This document shows, piece by piece, positions 9,901 to 23,178 of a DNA stretch of 64,000 nt. The position numbers and the translations under genes were made by a program. The DNA comes from Trichosphaerium sp. ATCC 40318. Its lineage: Eukaryota > Discosea > Flabellinia > Trichosidae. The stretch's first letter is position 1. Each line of letters opens with the position of its first letter. The stretch covers positions 1-64,000 of the forward strand of contig JALMLS010000598.1 of NCBI GenBank assembly GCA_038496445.1. The letters are read 5' to 3'. The notes under the pieces were generated by a model. That model had not been told where the DNA came from and ran no database searches. It worked only from the letters and a program-made list of their open reading frames with translations.

Positions 9901-12900
9901 TTACATACCAGTATTAGTCTGTGCCTTTATACGATTCAATCTCTCCCTCAAATTAGAGAGAGATGATGTAGAAGGTTGTACAGTACCAGCAGCTTCAGGA
10001 GCAGCACCTACAACATTCATAACAGGCGCTGGAAGTGGCGCACTGTGCATCCTTTGATCAGGAATACGTGAAGACGAAGAAGAGTTCTTTGCTTGCAAAG
10101 CTTGAAGGCGATTTCTAAGTGATCCATACGCAGAAGATGCTCCAGGTGCAGGCTGCATAGGTGCGGGCTGCATAGGTGCGGGCTGCATAGGTGCGGATGC
10201 GCCAAGCTGATTCACTGTGTTATCTGCAGGCGTAGTAGTAGGGTTTGTCATGCGCGCGAGGCGGGATTTTAAATCAGTGATTGATTGAGCTGTGGTTGGC
10301 GGTTTGTTTGTAATATCCTTCAATCGTGTTTTTAGGTCTTGTATCGAAGCAGGTGGTACAGAAGGTTTAGGTGCTGGTGCTTCGTATGATCTAGAAGGTT
10401 TTGTAACTGCATTGATACGTGCACGCATAGCCTATAATAAGATTGTGAGTACTTAAAAACAAACGAAAAAAAAAGAAAAAAACAAGAACGAAATAGTGGG
10501 CAAAAAAAACGAACCTCAAGAGACACTGGTCGTGACATTGGTGCTACTGAAGAAGAAAGATTACGCATACTCGAATTGATAGTAGAACTATCAATGCCAA
10601 CTTGTTGCTTATACGAGAGTAATCTTGATCTGTATCCATCAACAGTCAAAGTGGATTGAAGAGTCCCTAATTTGACGCTAGGATCTCTGTTTGAATACGC
10701 TGGAGCGTCCTCGTTTCTTAGTTGGTTCAAACCTCGTTGCACATATAGTTGGAACTTTGAGCTTGTCTGACGGAGGTATGGGTCAAGAGAAAGGGAAGGA
10801 TGCTTCTTGGTAAATGCATAGAGTTCTTGGAGTCCTTTTTTCGTAGTTGTTGGTTGAACAACCATTCTGAAGATATTGCGAAGTCTTGTCTTCTCATCGC
10901 TTTGAGATGGTGTAGCCATAACCATAGACTTTGCAGGAGAGTTCATACGGCGAGTACTAGGACTAGGCATATGTGTCATCGCAGCTTCAAGCTCATATTT
11001 AACCTAGGAAGAGGATAAATCATACAAAGTTTTTTTAAAAACAGAACAAAAACCAAAAGCTCGGTTTCTAATTATACTTACGTGTGGGTGGTGTTTCTCA
11101 AGCATAAGCTTAATAAACGAAAGAACAGTAGGTGGAGGATATAGTTTAGGGATCAAATCTAATTCATCAAGAATATCACCACCTTGAAGAAAGTAAGAAA
11201 ACGATAAAATGCACAAAAAAAAAAAAGTAAAACTTGCACTTACCTTTCAAAACAACTAACTGATTTAACAGAGTACGAACAACATTATTAGGTGTTGCAT
11301 CACGTCCTTGAACTCTCCAGTATGATTGAGGGAATGCAGCAAAGAAATTATGAATCTCACCTAAAGAAGAAAAATAAGAACCGCGAACACCAAGAACCAA
11401 AAAAAAAAAAACTAACGAAAACAAACTGAAAGACGTACTGAGCAGGGAGGAGATAGATAATTTTTGAATAGTATGATTAAGACTCTTAGCACCCTTCAAT
11501 ACACACTTGCAAGCAAGATTAACAATACCACTTGCAGCTTGGTTTGTTTTTTGCGCTTCAAGCAAGTACTGAGATATTGTCTTCAAAAAGATTGTGAAGA
11601 AAGCGGTGGTGTCAGTGTTATCAATGATGCTCATCAACAAGAAATTAAGGCCCTACAGAACAATTAGTTTACATACAAGCTACAGGTTATACATGACTAT
11701 CACATACCTTGATAATATTTGGTCCGTCCTTGAGAGGAGCAATAGCGTTCTGTGCATTGACATTAGCAAGAACAAGAATAACAACATTTTGAAGTGTTTT
11801 TTCTTGAACTGCTTTGGCTATTGTCTTGTTTGCAAATATTTGCATCAAAGTATTCAACAAGTACTTGCAAAGACGTTGTCTTGTATCCTTCAAGTTGCTG
11901 AAACAAGTGTTCAATTTAGCACAAATAGCAGAGATCAAAGCATCAACATGTAGGATAAGTCCTGCTTCGTCTTCCTTTACTTTAGCGCATACAACCTTTA
12001 GTGTAGCTACTATTTGATTATCATCTCTTCTGTTAATCTCTACAATCCAGTTTGCAACTTGTTGTCCAGTGCTAGGCCTAAAAAGGAAACTTAATAAAAC
12101 TTCTTTTATTATCTTCTTCAAAAACTCTATTAAACGTACTTTACGGTCGGAGCTTGCATTGCAGAGGCAGAATCACTCTTCAAGTGCTGTGGAATACGAG
12201 ATCTTTGTCTTGGTAACTGTGGTGTAGGACCAACCATATCAGTTAGACGAGTATCAGCCAATTCAGGAGTAGGCAAAGCTTTACTTTCAATGCGCTGAAA
12301 AAAAATTAGTTTCAAGAAGGTAAGTGTTGATCAGATACATACCTTACTGCTAACCGCTTGAACTTTATCGAGTTCCAACTGTAGGTTGCTCAAAGACATA
12401 CCACGATTGATTGATGGCTTAGGCTTAGGAAGAGTAGATGCACGAGAGAGCAATTTTGCAACATTAGCAGAAGGTGCTTTCTGTTGTGTAATATTAATTC
12501 TTGGGTTCGTTTTTGGTGCAGGAGCAGCAGGTGCTATAGAACAGAGATGTGAGTACATAAACAACGAAAAGAACAAAGAAGGCAAGAACGTACAGTCATT
12601 TGCTGCTGGATCACTAAAACTCTGACGAAGAAGAGTAGCAGTTTCTTCTGTGATGGTTGGAAGGTAATCCCATATTTGCTCCTTAATCTCATCGTATACT
12701 TGATTAAAAACCTTCAATACAGCGCCCTGAATAACAACAGGAGTTTCCAGAGAATCTGCTAGAAGTGGTAGAGCCAATGAAGGATCACAAACACGAACAC
12801 CCTAATAATTTATTACGGTCAGAGCAGGAACTCAAAGAGTGAAAACAAACATACCTGTGCTTTGAACAAATAGCGCAAATGAGCAGCGCACTCAACAACA

Positions 12901-15900
12901 CTGTTTGGATCATTTGATGATAGTCCCTCCAAAACAAAGTTGAAGAGTTTGCTAGATGGATATACACGTGCAACTAGCTTCAATAATGGACGAAGCATTT
13001 CACCATTTCTTCCAATTATTTTAAGGAAAACATTCAATAGACAACCAGCTTCATAGTCGTTAAGACGATACTTCTCAGCTTCGAGCATAGAGAATAGTGA
13101 CTTCAAGAAGTCTGTAGTATGACGGAAGATGGCATCAGAGGTATCACAAAGACGTAGGATAGACCACTTTAGGATCAAATCAAGGTTATCCAAAACAGCT
13201 TTTTTGTACTTGTGAAGTGCTTGTTTGAGAAGTTTTAAAGCTTCCATACGGCCTACAAACGCAAGTGAGCTTTGATGATAATGACACTCCAAACCAAAAG
13301 TAAGAGTACGCACCTTGTGCTGTTGTAGTAAATAATTTGCTGTGGAATTGTGGTGATGATACTGTAGCCATCTGAGTCCGTAGGAAAGTAACATGTTCAG
13401 CTGTTGGCGTAGAAAACTCCCATTTAAAAGTCAACTCTTGGTCAGCACTATCGAAAAAAAATCAGCAAAAGTGTCACGTGACAATTTGAAGTGGACAAAA
13501 ATAAAAAAATTCAAAAAACCGTGTAATCTTTTAAATCACGTGATTTTTATTATCGTACCGTGCTTCTTTTCCATCATTTTGGATTAATGGGTCATCAGAT
13601 TTTTTAGGCTTAGTAGAAGCGCCAGACATGCTAGAACGTGTCGATTTGGCTGATTTAGCCGATTTGACTGAAGCTGCCGATTTATTTGATTTATTAGAGC
13701 GTATGCTGCTAGCGGAGGAGTTACTAGCGTCAGAAGCGTCTACCAGAGTTAGATCGGGTGATTTAAAGGCGAAAAACTTACTACTCAAGCGGCGTGGGCG
13801 TTTAAGGCCGCGTTTGGCAGGTGCGCGAATACCTCGCTTTGAATTGCTTGGTTTAGGAGACGTGCGTTGTCTAGCGGCGCCAGAACGCCCAGCGGCAGAT
13901 TTCTTGGGCGATGACTTTTGTGGACTCGCTGCTAGTTTTTGAGCCAGAAGAGTTCTAGAAGAAAAAAAGTTAAGATACAGATTAAAAAAAAAGTGAGCGT
14001 ACTTTATGGTCTTGGCATACGCTGGTTTTAGACTAGCCGCTTCGGCTTCAATACGTTTAGCTCCAAGACGATTGATGAGAATGCCAAAGAGAGGTTCAGC
14101 AGCTTTTCGTACTTCACCACTGCGATCTGTCAAACAAGCCAGATCGCCTTTTACAAGACAACTCACGTCTGTGCTCTTCTTTAGAGAAGACAAGTGTTTG
14201 TTTAACCAGAGCAGTAAGAATTTACGCCCGCTTGAAGCAAGGGCGTTAGGTAGATACTGGATGATGCGATCAACACCGACAACCTATAGGTCCAGTAAGT
14301 AACTTGTAGGTTGCAAAAGCTAAGAACAATAAAAAAACGTACCTCAGCCCACTTATCGCAACACTCTTTGGTAGCCTTTTTGACATTTGGTTTACCATCA
14401 GAAAAGTATCCAGTAATAGCAGGTATCATGACGTTCATCTTACGATCAATAGAGGGTCCGACAGCAACAGCAACTGCACCAACAACACGAAGAGCTTGTG
14501 CAGCAATAGATTTATTGCTATCACCAAATCTCTTCTTCAATGAAGGCAGAAGGTTGTCTGTCTTAGGAGAGATACTTGGATGATTAAACAGAAACATCTC
14601 AAGTTTATCCAACGCCTGTTTACGTTTCTTCCAATCTGAAGATTCAAGCATCTTCATAAGAGCAGGAGTAGCCTTCGAGAAAATCAACAAAACAAACTCT
14701 CAAGATGGAGGTTAAAAAAAATACGCACAACTTCTGTAATATCAGCTTTCGCTGAGGTAGGCGCAGCACTTTTGCAAGTACGTGTAGGTGAAGGGATATC
14801 AGCATCACCAACTTTATCAAAGGAGGCATTAATCTTCTTGTTTAGAGCAGGTTTGATATCGCTCAAAAAATGCTTGATAATATCTCCAAGGTATTTGTAC
14901 AACTGTAGAAAAAAGTAAGCAAAAACACAACATCTAGGCGGTATTCAACACGTACCTCAACAACTAGGCCAATAGATGCTTCTCGCACGCCAGCGTTTGT
15001 AGCTGAAAGGCTCTTTTTAGCAAAATTAACGAGTGCCTTTTTGTTTACAGCAGAGATGCCAAATTCTTTCAATGAAGAAATCAAGTATAAGATAGAGTTT
15101 TGTGTTACTTTTGGCATTGAGTGGTTATCAGCGTATGAGATGATTCCACCGTGAATAACTTGTACCCCAAGTGTTTCAGAGAGGGTACTGAGACACTCAG
15201 AAGCGCTTGGCCTTACTTTAGAGTCCATCAATTTGGTGCATAAACCTAAAGGATAATCAGAGTCTTGCTTCAATTCATCTTACAAATTAAAAAAAAGCAT
15301 CATTAACGCACCTTCAATAACAGACAAGCCATCGCGTTTCGTAATTGTGTTGGAACGCTTAGCAATCACAGTCACTGTTTGGAATACTTTTGAGCATATT
15401 TGAAAGTTGCTGTCCTTGAAACCAGGCTTCACAGCCAAAAGTGACAATAGAGTAGATGTGTTTTGGTCAAGCGTATCTTGGTCCATTTTTTTGACATCAC
15501 CAAGAAGCTTGTCAATAGCAGCAAGGCGTTCTTTACGATCAGAAGATGTGAGATGACCAATGAGAACACTAGATACAACTTTTGATGCCCGTTCAACAGC
15601 TTCTTTAGCATCATACACAGGTCCTATCGCAAAGTTAATAAAGTACATAAAAATGTCTTGAAAAAAAACACAAAGAACAGTACCTTTTGGTTCAGGTGCT
15701 CTCTTACTACCACGTCTAACTGGTGTTTTAGGACCGCGACCACGTGGTTTTTTACCTCCAACAGTGCGTCTCATAGCCTTCTTTGGTGCACTTCTAGCTC
15801 TAGATTTGGCAGGTCTATGTAAAACGATGTAAGTACTCATATGGTACCAAAAAAAAGCACTTACGCTTTCTTTGCTGGTGCCTTCTTCCTTGGCGATTTT

Positions 15901-18209
15901 TTCCTTGGCGATCCTCTCTTTGGTGATCCTCTCTTTACTTTTGGTCCCAAGTCAATCGACTTTGGTGGTGCTGCTTTAATAACCATCTTTGGTAGATCAG
16001 GGATGTGTTCTTTAACTTTCTTTAGCTTGTGTTTATCGAGTTTATTCATATATCCTTGTACGGAACGTTCACCGACCTAAAAGGATTCATCAGAAAGCTA
16101 GGGCTTTCAAACAAACAAAAAATAAGCGTACCATGCCAATAAGTTGCCCAAAGGCAATTGCTGCATTATCACGGACGCCAGGCGTTCCATCGTCAAGCAA
16201 CTAATCATCAACAGTTAGTACCAAAAAAAAGCTCGAAAACAAAAAAAAGGTTGCCTCTTTGCACGTACTGTAAGAAACAATGTTGCGAGAGGTTTAACTA
16301 ATTTTGGCGTTGCAGAGCGCTTAGTCTTCTTGAGTAGAGAAAGAATAATCTTTACAGTCTCAGTACGGACTTGAGGTACTTTATTGCTGCAAGCTGTCTT
16401 GAGATCTAGGTAAAATGATTTAGAATAAACCCAGACAAGAAATGACTTTGCAGACTCGCAAGTACCTTCTAATATATCTGGTAACGTGAAACACTGTGGA
16501 AAGCATTTATCAAAAGCTTCGTGTATAGGTGTGAGCACTAAAGCCTTCTTTTCTTTAAGTTTCTCAAGTAGGACAGGAACAAGGATTTTCGCGTTTGACG
16601 AGAAATCTTTACGAAGACCATTACCAAAACAACCAATTATTTTGGCTGCTAATGCTACACAGAAAACATTTGCATCACTCTTGATAACCTAGATAAGATA
16701 TTAACACCAAGAGATCTTCAGAAAGGAAAAAAAACGTGAAGACTTGACAATCCTTTTACCTTTCGCAAAGTTCTTGTAATATCTCCAAAGTCTCCTTTAT
16801 TTTTTATCTTTGGTGTATCAGCTAGAGTGTGCAACTCTGTTAGCACTTCTTTTCTCTCCTTCCACTTTTTGGAGCCAATCTGTTCTGTAAACTTCGCCAT
16901 GTCGAGTTTTCCTAATACATCGACAGCTTCAGCTAAGTCATACTCATCCATTGCTTCTAAAATAGGCAATTTAGTGATTAATATTTTTACGGAAAAAAAG
17001 AAATTGAGAGGATCGTCTTTGTAACGCACGTTCTTCTTCAGGCTCTTCTTCTGCGCCACCCATTTGATCAAGCATTGATCGAAGGTATTTTGTAGGTTGT
17101 GGTAGAGGATCTCTAGATGTAGCTGCAAATTTCTTTTCAAGGTCTTTAACCTACAACAAAAAAACATAAGAAGAGGGTTGTACAAGTTTAGAAAGTCGGC
17201 TGTACGCACTTGAGCAGGACGTAAAGATTCGATTCTACCTTTCATAGCATCGCCAAGCCATCTGTAAAGCTCACAAGCGAGTTCTGTAGCCTTCTCACGG
17301 ACGTTCTTATTTGTATTTTCGAAAAAAGGGAGAAACTTCTTTAGTACGAGTTTCACAGGGAAGATCTTGATACCGAACGTTCTAAAACAAAAATCAGAAT
17401 TTCATCAAACTCTGGAGACAAAGAACAAAAACAGAAGGAAAATAGAGTTTGCACTCCCACAAAGACAACGTGAAGCGTTATGGAGCGTTGCGCGACACTA
17501 AAGTTTTCCAGTAGACCGAATTTTCACTTTTGTTGTACCTCAAGGCCAGAGTGATCGTTTCGATACTCGCGGCAGCGTTCTTCCATACTTTGTGTTTACC
17601 ACCTTCAAGTAAGGCATTCTATAAAAAAAAATAAGATTTTTCGAAGTGACGGTTGAAATGGGATGACACGTTGGTATAATACGTAAAACGAGGCCGCTGA
17701 AGGTGTTTTCGAGGCGATTACGGCATAAAAATTTGTAACTACGTACAATTACAGGGTCCATGACGTCAATCTCGATCATGAGCTGTAGAATATCCATTGC
17801 TTTCTTTTTAGTGCCTGTTCTACCACCCAAGCATTTCTCAATTAACGGTGTGTAAAGTGGCGCCAAGTATCTAGTATCATTAGAAGGCGATGCGGAGGGT
17901 TAGTGTACTTTTTGGCGTTGTCGTAACGATCGAGCCAAGCCAATACGACATCTAGGCCTCTTTCTTGGGCTACTACATTTTTATCAAGTATAATTGACTT
18001 CATTTTAGACGCTACAAGCGATTTAGAGACGATCTGTTTGCTACAACCAAAAACCCACCGTATCGATGAAAAATCTTCGCGTTATTGTCCTCTGCTTCGC
18101 GTAATAGCTTAGAGATGCCATCATAACCAGAGCGTCTAACTTTCCAGTTTTTATGTTCTACTTTCTCATGTACACCCAATGTTTCGATGAGATCATCAAT
18201 CTCGGACAT
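9901..18209 (-). CDS. XMAP215/Dis1/ch-TOG family microtubule polymerase
   Basis: The longest gene in the window, about 30 exons and roughly 2,000 residues, the size of ch-TOG/XMAP215. The start MSEIDDLIETL at 18209 is followed by EHKNWKVRRSGYDGI, the opening of TOG1 in this family. Arrays of HEAT-repeat helices follow: TOG1 (about 18.2-17.1 kb), TOG2 (16.95-16.1 kb), a basic linker of SPKRGSPRKKSPRKK type (16.05-15.7 kb), TOG3 (15.6-14.9 kb), TOG4 (14.7-14.0 kb), a second Ser/Lys/Arg-rich linker (13.95-13.6 kb), TOG5 (13.4-12.6 kb), a Pro/Arg-rich spacer, and a sixth helical unit (12.1-11.1 kb). The end matches the ch-TOG C-terminal region: ELYAFTKKHPSLSLDPYLRQ, then FQLYVQRGLNQLR. These proteins bind tubulin through TOG domains and speed microtubule growth at plus ends and spindle poles; basic linkers bind the lattice. 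No frame break was noticed. Confidence 0.93.
10145..10196 (-). repeat. 15-bp tandem repeat inside the TOG gene tail
   Basis: About three and a half copies of a 15-bp unit (GGTGCGGGCTGCATA on the plus strand; the first copy differs by one base). They encode PMQPA repeats in the disordered C-terminal tail. The reading frame is preserved, so copy number could vary without harm. Confidence 0.85.
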
Positions 18210-20421
18210 AGTTCCCAACAGCGGAGGTGCTTGACAGTTGGGTTTTTATATTTGATCGTTAAACGGGTCTGAATTTTTAAAGCGGGAAAAAAAGCGCGCT
18301 TTTAAACACAGCTAAAACTCTCAGTTGTACCCAGAAGTATCGTTAAAGCAGTAGGTGATATGTACGCATAAGGGAGCTAGACATAGTAAACGCGGCAACA
18401 TTAGTAAAGTTCTTAGTTACGTTGGTTTAAGCACTAACAAGTAAAGAGTTGATAGAAAGCGGTGTGTTGGGGAGTGTAAACCAAGTGTAAAACAAAAGAT
18501 GTTGCAAACTGTTGGTGCTAAGCTTGCTTCGATGTCGTAACGATATCTACGCACTACCTAGCGATGGTGCGTACTTTTAGCGCTTTTAACTGAGTGCAAC
18601 GAAAAATAGTGGCAGCGAAAACTATGTAGCAACAGGTAGTTGTGTAGGTGTTCATCACAAAGAAACGACTGACGTATAAGTTACTTTGTGAACTGACAAT
18701 ATGTCAAAATACTGAAAAGATTTGTTACTGACATTGTCCACTCTTAGTACAATTAACGCATTTCGCCATTTTGGTGTTCGTGGCTACGCGCATGTCAAAT
18801 ACGTCTTCATTTGTTCTTTTCTGTATTCTTTATCTGCGAATGTCTGTAGGAGTACTTCTACGCGTGTAGACAATCACACTAGCACTTAGAGTGCGGTATG
18901 AAACATTTAACGTTATTGTTGTTCAACGACAACGGCGTGCTGTTTGTTTGCGCTGGGACTATCTAATCATTGTCGAGATAAATTAAAGGTAGTTCACCGC
19001 ATAATGCTGGAATCTAGGCATTTTTTACTGAGACTGGCTACAATGCTACGTGGAGTCATGGCGCGATTTTATAATGTACACGCTTGTGCTAATGGTCCTT
19101 TGAAGGCAAAACCACAATAATTATGTTGATGTTTGAAACAAAAAAATTTGAAGCACCCGAATTATTACGTACCTGACTCGTAGTCTCTGTGATCAAGCAG
19201 GCAGAGGCTATACATTGGCACAGCCCGCATTGCACATTGTGCGTTGGTGGCCTTTGTAAGAGAATCCAATACGGGTTCCTCTGGAGTTCAATTTTTGCTA
19301 GTTGGCACTGCGCCAGTCGCAGTGTCAGACCCAACAATAAAGAAAAAGTCTTCGATGATATCTGATGCAAAGTGATAAGATACGAAAATTACTCAGCATC
19401 CGTCCTCTCAGCGTAGAATGTTTCGCCCACAAGTTGTCTGCTTCCGGTAAAAGCCTGTGCTAGTACCACTTATGTTTTTTTGAGAAACAGTTAAGTTGTC
19501 GTGTACTCCAGGTTCATTCGAAATTGGTTCTGTTACTTGTGGGTCCAAGTGTAGGTGCAGATGGAGAGACACAGTCGTTCATAGGTAGAGCCAGCTCAAA
19601 AGAGCTTTAAAGTATCGCTAATCTAAGGGATACGCGATATGACTCTGCTAATACAAAACAGAAAGGCAAACGCTATTTTGAACTAAAAGAGCCAAAAAGG
19701 TTACAGTGGCACCACAGTTATGCTGCTATCTCTTATATTACATACAAGGTCGTTTGAGAGCAAAAGTCAACAGAAAATAAGTAACGGTACGATCACGTTT
19801 TTTGAAACCGAAAAGGCAAGTTACAGGTTCAAACCGTCAGCAACGCTATGATACATTTACGTTATAACGTCGAGGCAAGTTTTGAGCGACAAGCGCTTGA
19901 TGGAAGCTACAACAGAAAGATCACCTTTTTTTGAGTCAAAACAACGCGGAAACGCCGTACTTTATATTAATAACATATCACCAGTAAATAAAGGTTGATT
20001 ACGCCAATTCTCGGTTCTTCGTATTCTTATTATTTTGCATGGACTTAATATCCCTTGTAAATATAGATGAGTCTCAAAATACGCGTGGAAGATACCATAC
20101 ATGAACGCAGAAACCGGCATAAGTTGCATTTAAGTCTTTTTTGAATTTCACTTTTTCACATTTGTTTCTCAACATTGCAATCCCGATTTACTTCATAACT
20201 CCACATCTTAAACCCCAACATCGAAATCCGTGTATCTACTTTCGATTGACCATTATATGCTTCAATTAACACGTACAACGTATTGGACCGGTTTTTACAA
20301 AAACTGTAGAAAACCACAACTTTTTTGCAACAAGAAATTACTTGGTTAAAAGGAAAATTGATTTTTTATCTAGTGGAAGCATACGAATACTACAACTATA
20401 ATATCTATACTTCTGCTTGAC
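18210..20421. other. 2.2-kb gene-poor region upstream of the TOG gene
   Basis: I see no exon series, conserved protein motif, tRNA box or snRNA signature on either strand. Only short open frames occur, none over about 95 codons. It is unusually long for this gene-dense window. It presumably includes the TOG promoter at its left edge. Confidence 0.5.
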
Positions 20422-20691
20422 ATGTCAAGACTACTCCGAGCAGTGCGAAAGTACGCTCGTAAAAAATACGATTCTCTACTGGGCAGACCATTAGTGATTA
20501 AAGTCACGGTCACAGTCCCTAAAAGCATCCTGGTTCACACCAGACCAAACTACACCTACGCTCTGACTTGGGACCCACAGGTAGAAGACCTCTACTACCC
20601 ACCTACAGGCGTATCAAATATCATAATGATATCCAGCTATGACATAGATCTAGCAAAAATGGCATTCGAAGGCGGAAGCCCAAGAATGTAA
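20422..20691 (+). CDS. Hypothetical 89-residue protein
   Basis: A single open frame begins MSRLLRAVRKYARKKYDSLL: a basic amphipathic N-terminus that could be a targeting helix. A beta-rich middle (PLVIKVTVTVPKSILVH) follows, with a Tyr/Pro-containing segment (WDPQVEDLYYPPTGV). There is no intron, signal peptide or membrane helix. The stop is followed at once by a long A-rich run. Base composition is less AT-rich than the flanks, which favours real coding sequence. No family is recognised. It could be a lone exon. Confidence 0.45.
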   Translation: MSRLLRAVRKYARKKYDSLLGRPLVIKVTVTVPKSILVHTRPNYTYALTWDPQVEDLYYPPTGVSNIIMISSYDIDLAKMAFEGGSPRM

Positions 20692-20746
20692 AACAAAAAA
20701 AAAAACAAAAAAAAAACAAAAAAAAAACAAAAAAAACCAAAAAATT
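20692..20746. repeat. A-rich low-complexity tract
   Basis: Runs of 5-10 A separated by single C (or CC), ending in a T run. Directly downstream of the 89-residue ORF. Could be a simple repeat or a genomic poly(A)-like tail left by retroposition of that intronless ORF. Confidence 0.8.
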
Positions 20747-20939
20747 TTTTTGCTTGAAATCTTTTACAACAAAGAGGTTGTTACACCCCTTTTGTATAAA
20801 ACGTTTGAAATATGAGTTTGAATTGAGGGTGACACCAACTGTGGACACCATTTTGTTTCAGTCAACTAGTGTAACTTGTAACCTCGGATGTCAGTAAAAC
20901 CCGTACAAAAGGAACTCGACATACATCAGCGTACAATTG

Positions 20940-21063
20940 TTATGCCTTCTCGCGCCACCTCTTGTATGCTCCTTCTTGTGAACCATTGATATCACTTAGC
21001 CATATAAGATGACGTGGTAGGTTGTCATTTCTTTGCCTACGAACTGATAAATCCCCATTGTCT
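20940..21063 (-). pseudogene. Fragment of a YwqK/MORN-like repeat gene
   Basis: On the minus strand a short open stretch reads NGDLSVRRQ..., then IWLSDINGSQ and EGAYKRWREKA before TAA at 20940-20942. The NG-x-L and EG-x-YK-x-W spacing is that of the repeat in the intact gene at 46419-47528. Only about one and a half units remain and no start is attached, so I call it a relic. Low sequence complexity of the repeat makes the call less certain than the 5935-6345 copy. Confidence 0.55.
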
Positions 21064-21407
21064 CAAACAAAATAAATTAGCTTGTATGAGCAAATTCTAG
21101 CATTCTCGAATGTGTCACAGGAGAAAGCAAATTATAAACAAGCAAGGTCGGAACAGAGAGGTTTTTTATGAGGTGTTAAGTGGGTGGAATTGACCCGGAT
21201 TATCGACAAAAAGATTCTCGAAGAACATCACGATGTTTGGTTAATTACTCGTTAAGCCGCATCCATAGAAGAACTCCATACCAACTTCCTGTGCTCTCAT
21301 AGATTGAGATTTGAGCCTTTGGGCAATAGCAAAGTATCGTCAAGTTAATGTGTACGGTTTTGTAATAAAATACAAACTTTTCGCAATACACGTGAATCAC
21401 TTCGACC
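21064..21407. other. Upstream region of the dehydrogenase gene
   Basis: About 340 bp with no gene-like content. Probably holds the promoter of the short-chain dehydrogenase. Confidence 0.4.
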
Positions 21408-22849
21408 ATGATTTTTATTGGTAGTGCGTTCTTTATTTGGGGCGTAATATGCGTGGTTTACGCTGCTTATTATGGCAGGAAGTTCACAAAGAAAGCCAAA
21501 AAACAAACAGGAGGCGTTGCAGTGATAACTGGCGCTAGCAGCGGTATTGGTAGAGCTTTAGCGATTCAAATGGCCAAACGTGGTACTAGGTTAGTTTAAC
21601 ACATAAATATAACTGCAATAATACCGCGTAGCGTTGTTGTTGGTGCTAGGCGCAAAGAAGAGCTCGATGAACTTGTAAAAGAAATACACGCGCTTGGAGG
21701 AAAAGCCCTTGCTGTAGAAACTGATGTAACGGACGCTGAACAGTGTAGGTACGAAAGCACGCTATCTCAACGGCAAAACTAGTTTGTTAGCTAACCAATG
21801 ATTTAGAGATCTCGTTAATTGCGCTGTGAGAGAATTTCAGGGCCTGGACTTTCTTTTCTTAAACGCTGGGTAAGAGTTTTTACACTTCTTTTTCAAAACG
21901 GTTGTGACTGACTCTCTCTGGAGCTTTTCTATGCATAGTCTATTCGAGGATGTAACCACACTTGATATCTATCATAAACTAATGGATGTGAACTACTATG
22001 GCTGTGTTAACGTGCGTTCTTTTGCAATCTCTTTTTCTCAAATTGTACCTTTGTTGAAAGTGGTCAAAATATCATTAAACCAACTCAAAAACGAACCAAT
22101 ACGCGTCAGCATATTAAATAGATGTGAACTACGCCACTAGCGTTAGGTTTTTTGGATGGACTTATCAAATGGCTAAAATGTCAAAGGTTGTTTTCGCTGC
22201 ATTGCCTCATTTGAAGAAATCTAAGATGCCTCATATTGTTGTAACATCTTCTATTGCTGGATTAGTAGGATTACCATATCGTACAGGATACAGTGCAGCA
22301 AAATTTGCACTTCACGGCATGTTTTTAATCAATAGACCCTTTGGCTAAAATTTTCTTTTAGGATTTTTTGGTTCTCTTCGTGCAGAACTTATTGCTAGTG
22401 GTCCAAATGGAACTCCAATGCCTGTGACAATGGTCTGCCCAGGTAAATAGAATAATAATAATAAGTACGTAATGATGTAACAAACATTAGGCCAGGTAAA
22501 AACTCAGATAAACAGACTTCGTCTAGGTACCAATAAATACATGTAGAAGCATTTTATTAACATTTAGCAAAAAGGTTCAAATGGTAAACAATCTACGCAC
22601 AAGCTCGACATTGACAATGCTATGTCTGCAGAGGTATTTATACAGCATATTATTCTTTTTATGAGATTCATACTTACAAGTGTATTTTAGAAATGTGCTG
22701 AGCTGACATTGAAGGCGATGGACCAAAAGCGTTCAACATTTTTGACACATACAAAATTTTGGATTTTGTGGAATGTAGCATGGTTTCTTCCTGATGTTAT
22801 AACTGCGAAATTGAAAGGATTGGTAGAGAAATCTCATAAAGAAGACTAA
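21408..22849 (+). CDS. Short-chain dehydrogenase/reductase, membrane-anchored (11-beta-HSD1/DHRS7-like)
   Basis: The ATG at 21408 opens a hydrophobic N-terminal anchor (FIGSAFFIWGVICVVYAAYY) followed by basic residues, the usual ER-anchor arrangement. The Rossmann fold is complete: TGASSGIG glycine motif, a GARR segment after the second strand, DVTD, FLNAG (NNAG-type motif), VVTSSIAG with the catalytic Ser, and YRTGYSAAKFALHGF with the YxxxK pair. Then comes the PG turn continuing QVKTQINRLRL. About eight short introns; the junctions near 22441-22590 join in frame if the acceptor after GCAAAAAG is used. The C-terminus ends KGLVEKSHKED. Total about 310 residues. Family members are NAD(P)-dependent oxidoreductases acting on steroids, lipids or retinoids. 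Substrate is not inferable. Pairing with a carotenoid oxygenase 20 kb away is suggestive of retinoid chemistry but speculative. Confidence 0.9.
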
Positions 22850-23178
22850 AATAAATCGGTTTGGTAACTCATAAACGCTCTAATAATCGACATTAAAAAA
22901 GGAAAGTACTAACTGCATTTTATATTTTTAATGTCTTTTTTTGGAATCGTCAAAAGCGATGTACCACTGCCCTTGTTTTGGTTGTTTCGAAAGCTACGAA
23001 GGTTCATGGTTAGGCACATTATCTGTTCGTAAACATAAGTATTGTTGAGAAATAAGTAGAATTTACATTCGCGAATATGCGTTGACTTACGGCGTCCTTA
23101 AGTGGCTGTTCAGGCCGTTATTTCTGTTGTCTTACAAATAGAAGGCTTTCTGAGGTATGAGTTCGTCTGGTAGGCCTA
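22850..23178. other. Intergenic region
   Basis: About 330 bp between two plus-strand genes. T-rich run near 22930; no recognisable gene. Confidence 0.4.

Noticed and set aside
13628-14302. Long plus-strand open frames at 13628-13942 and 14006-14302
   Set aside because: They are antisense shadows of TOG-gene exons (basic linker and TOG4); the minus frame has the conserved protein.
19089-19370. 93-codon minus-strand frame as a gene
   Set aside because: Non-ATG start, no domain, no splice partners and composition like the surrounding non-coding DNA.
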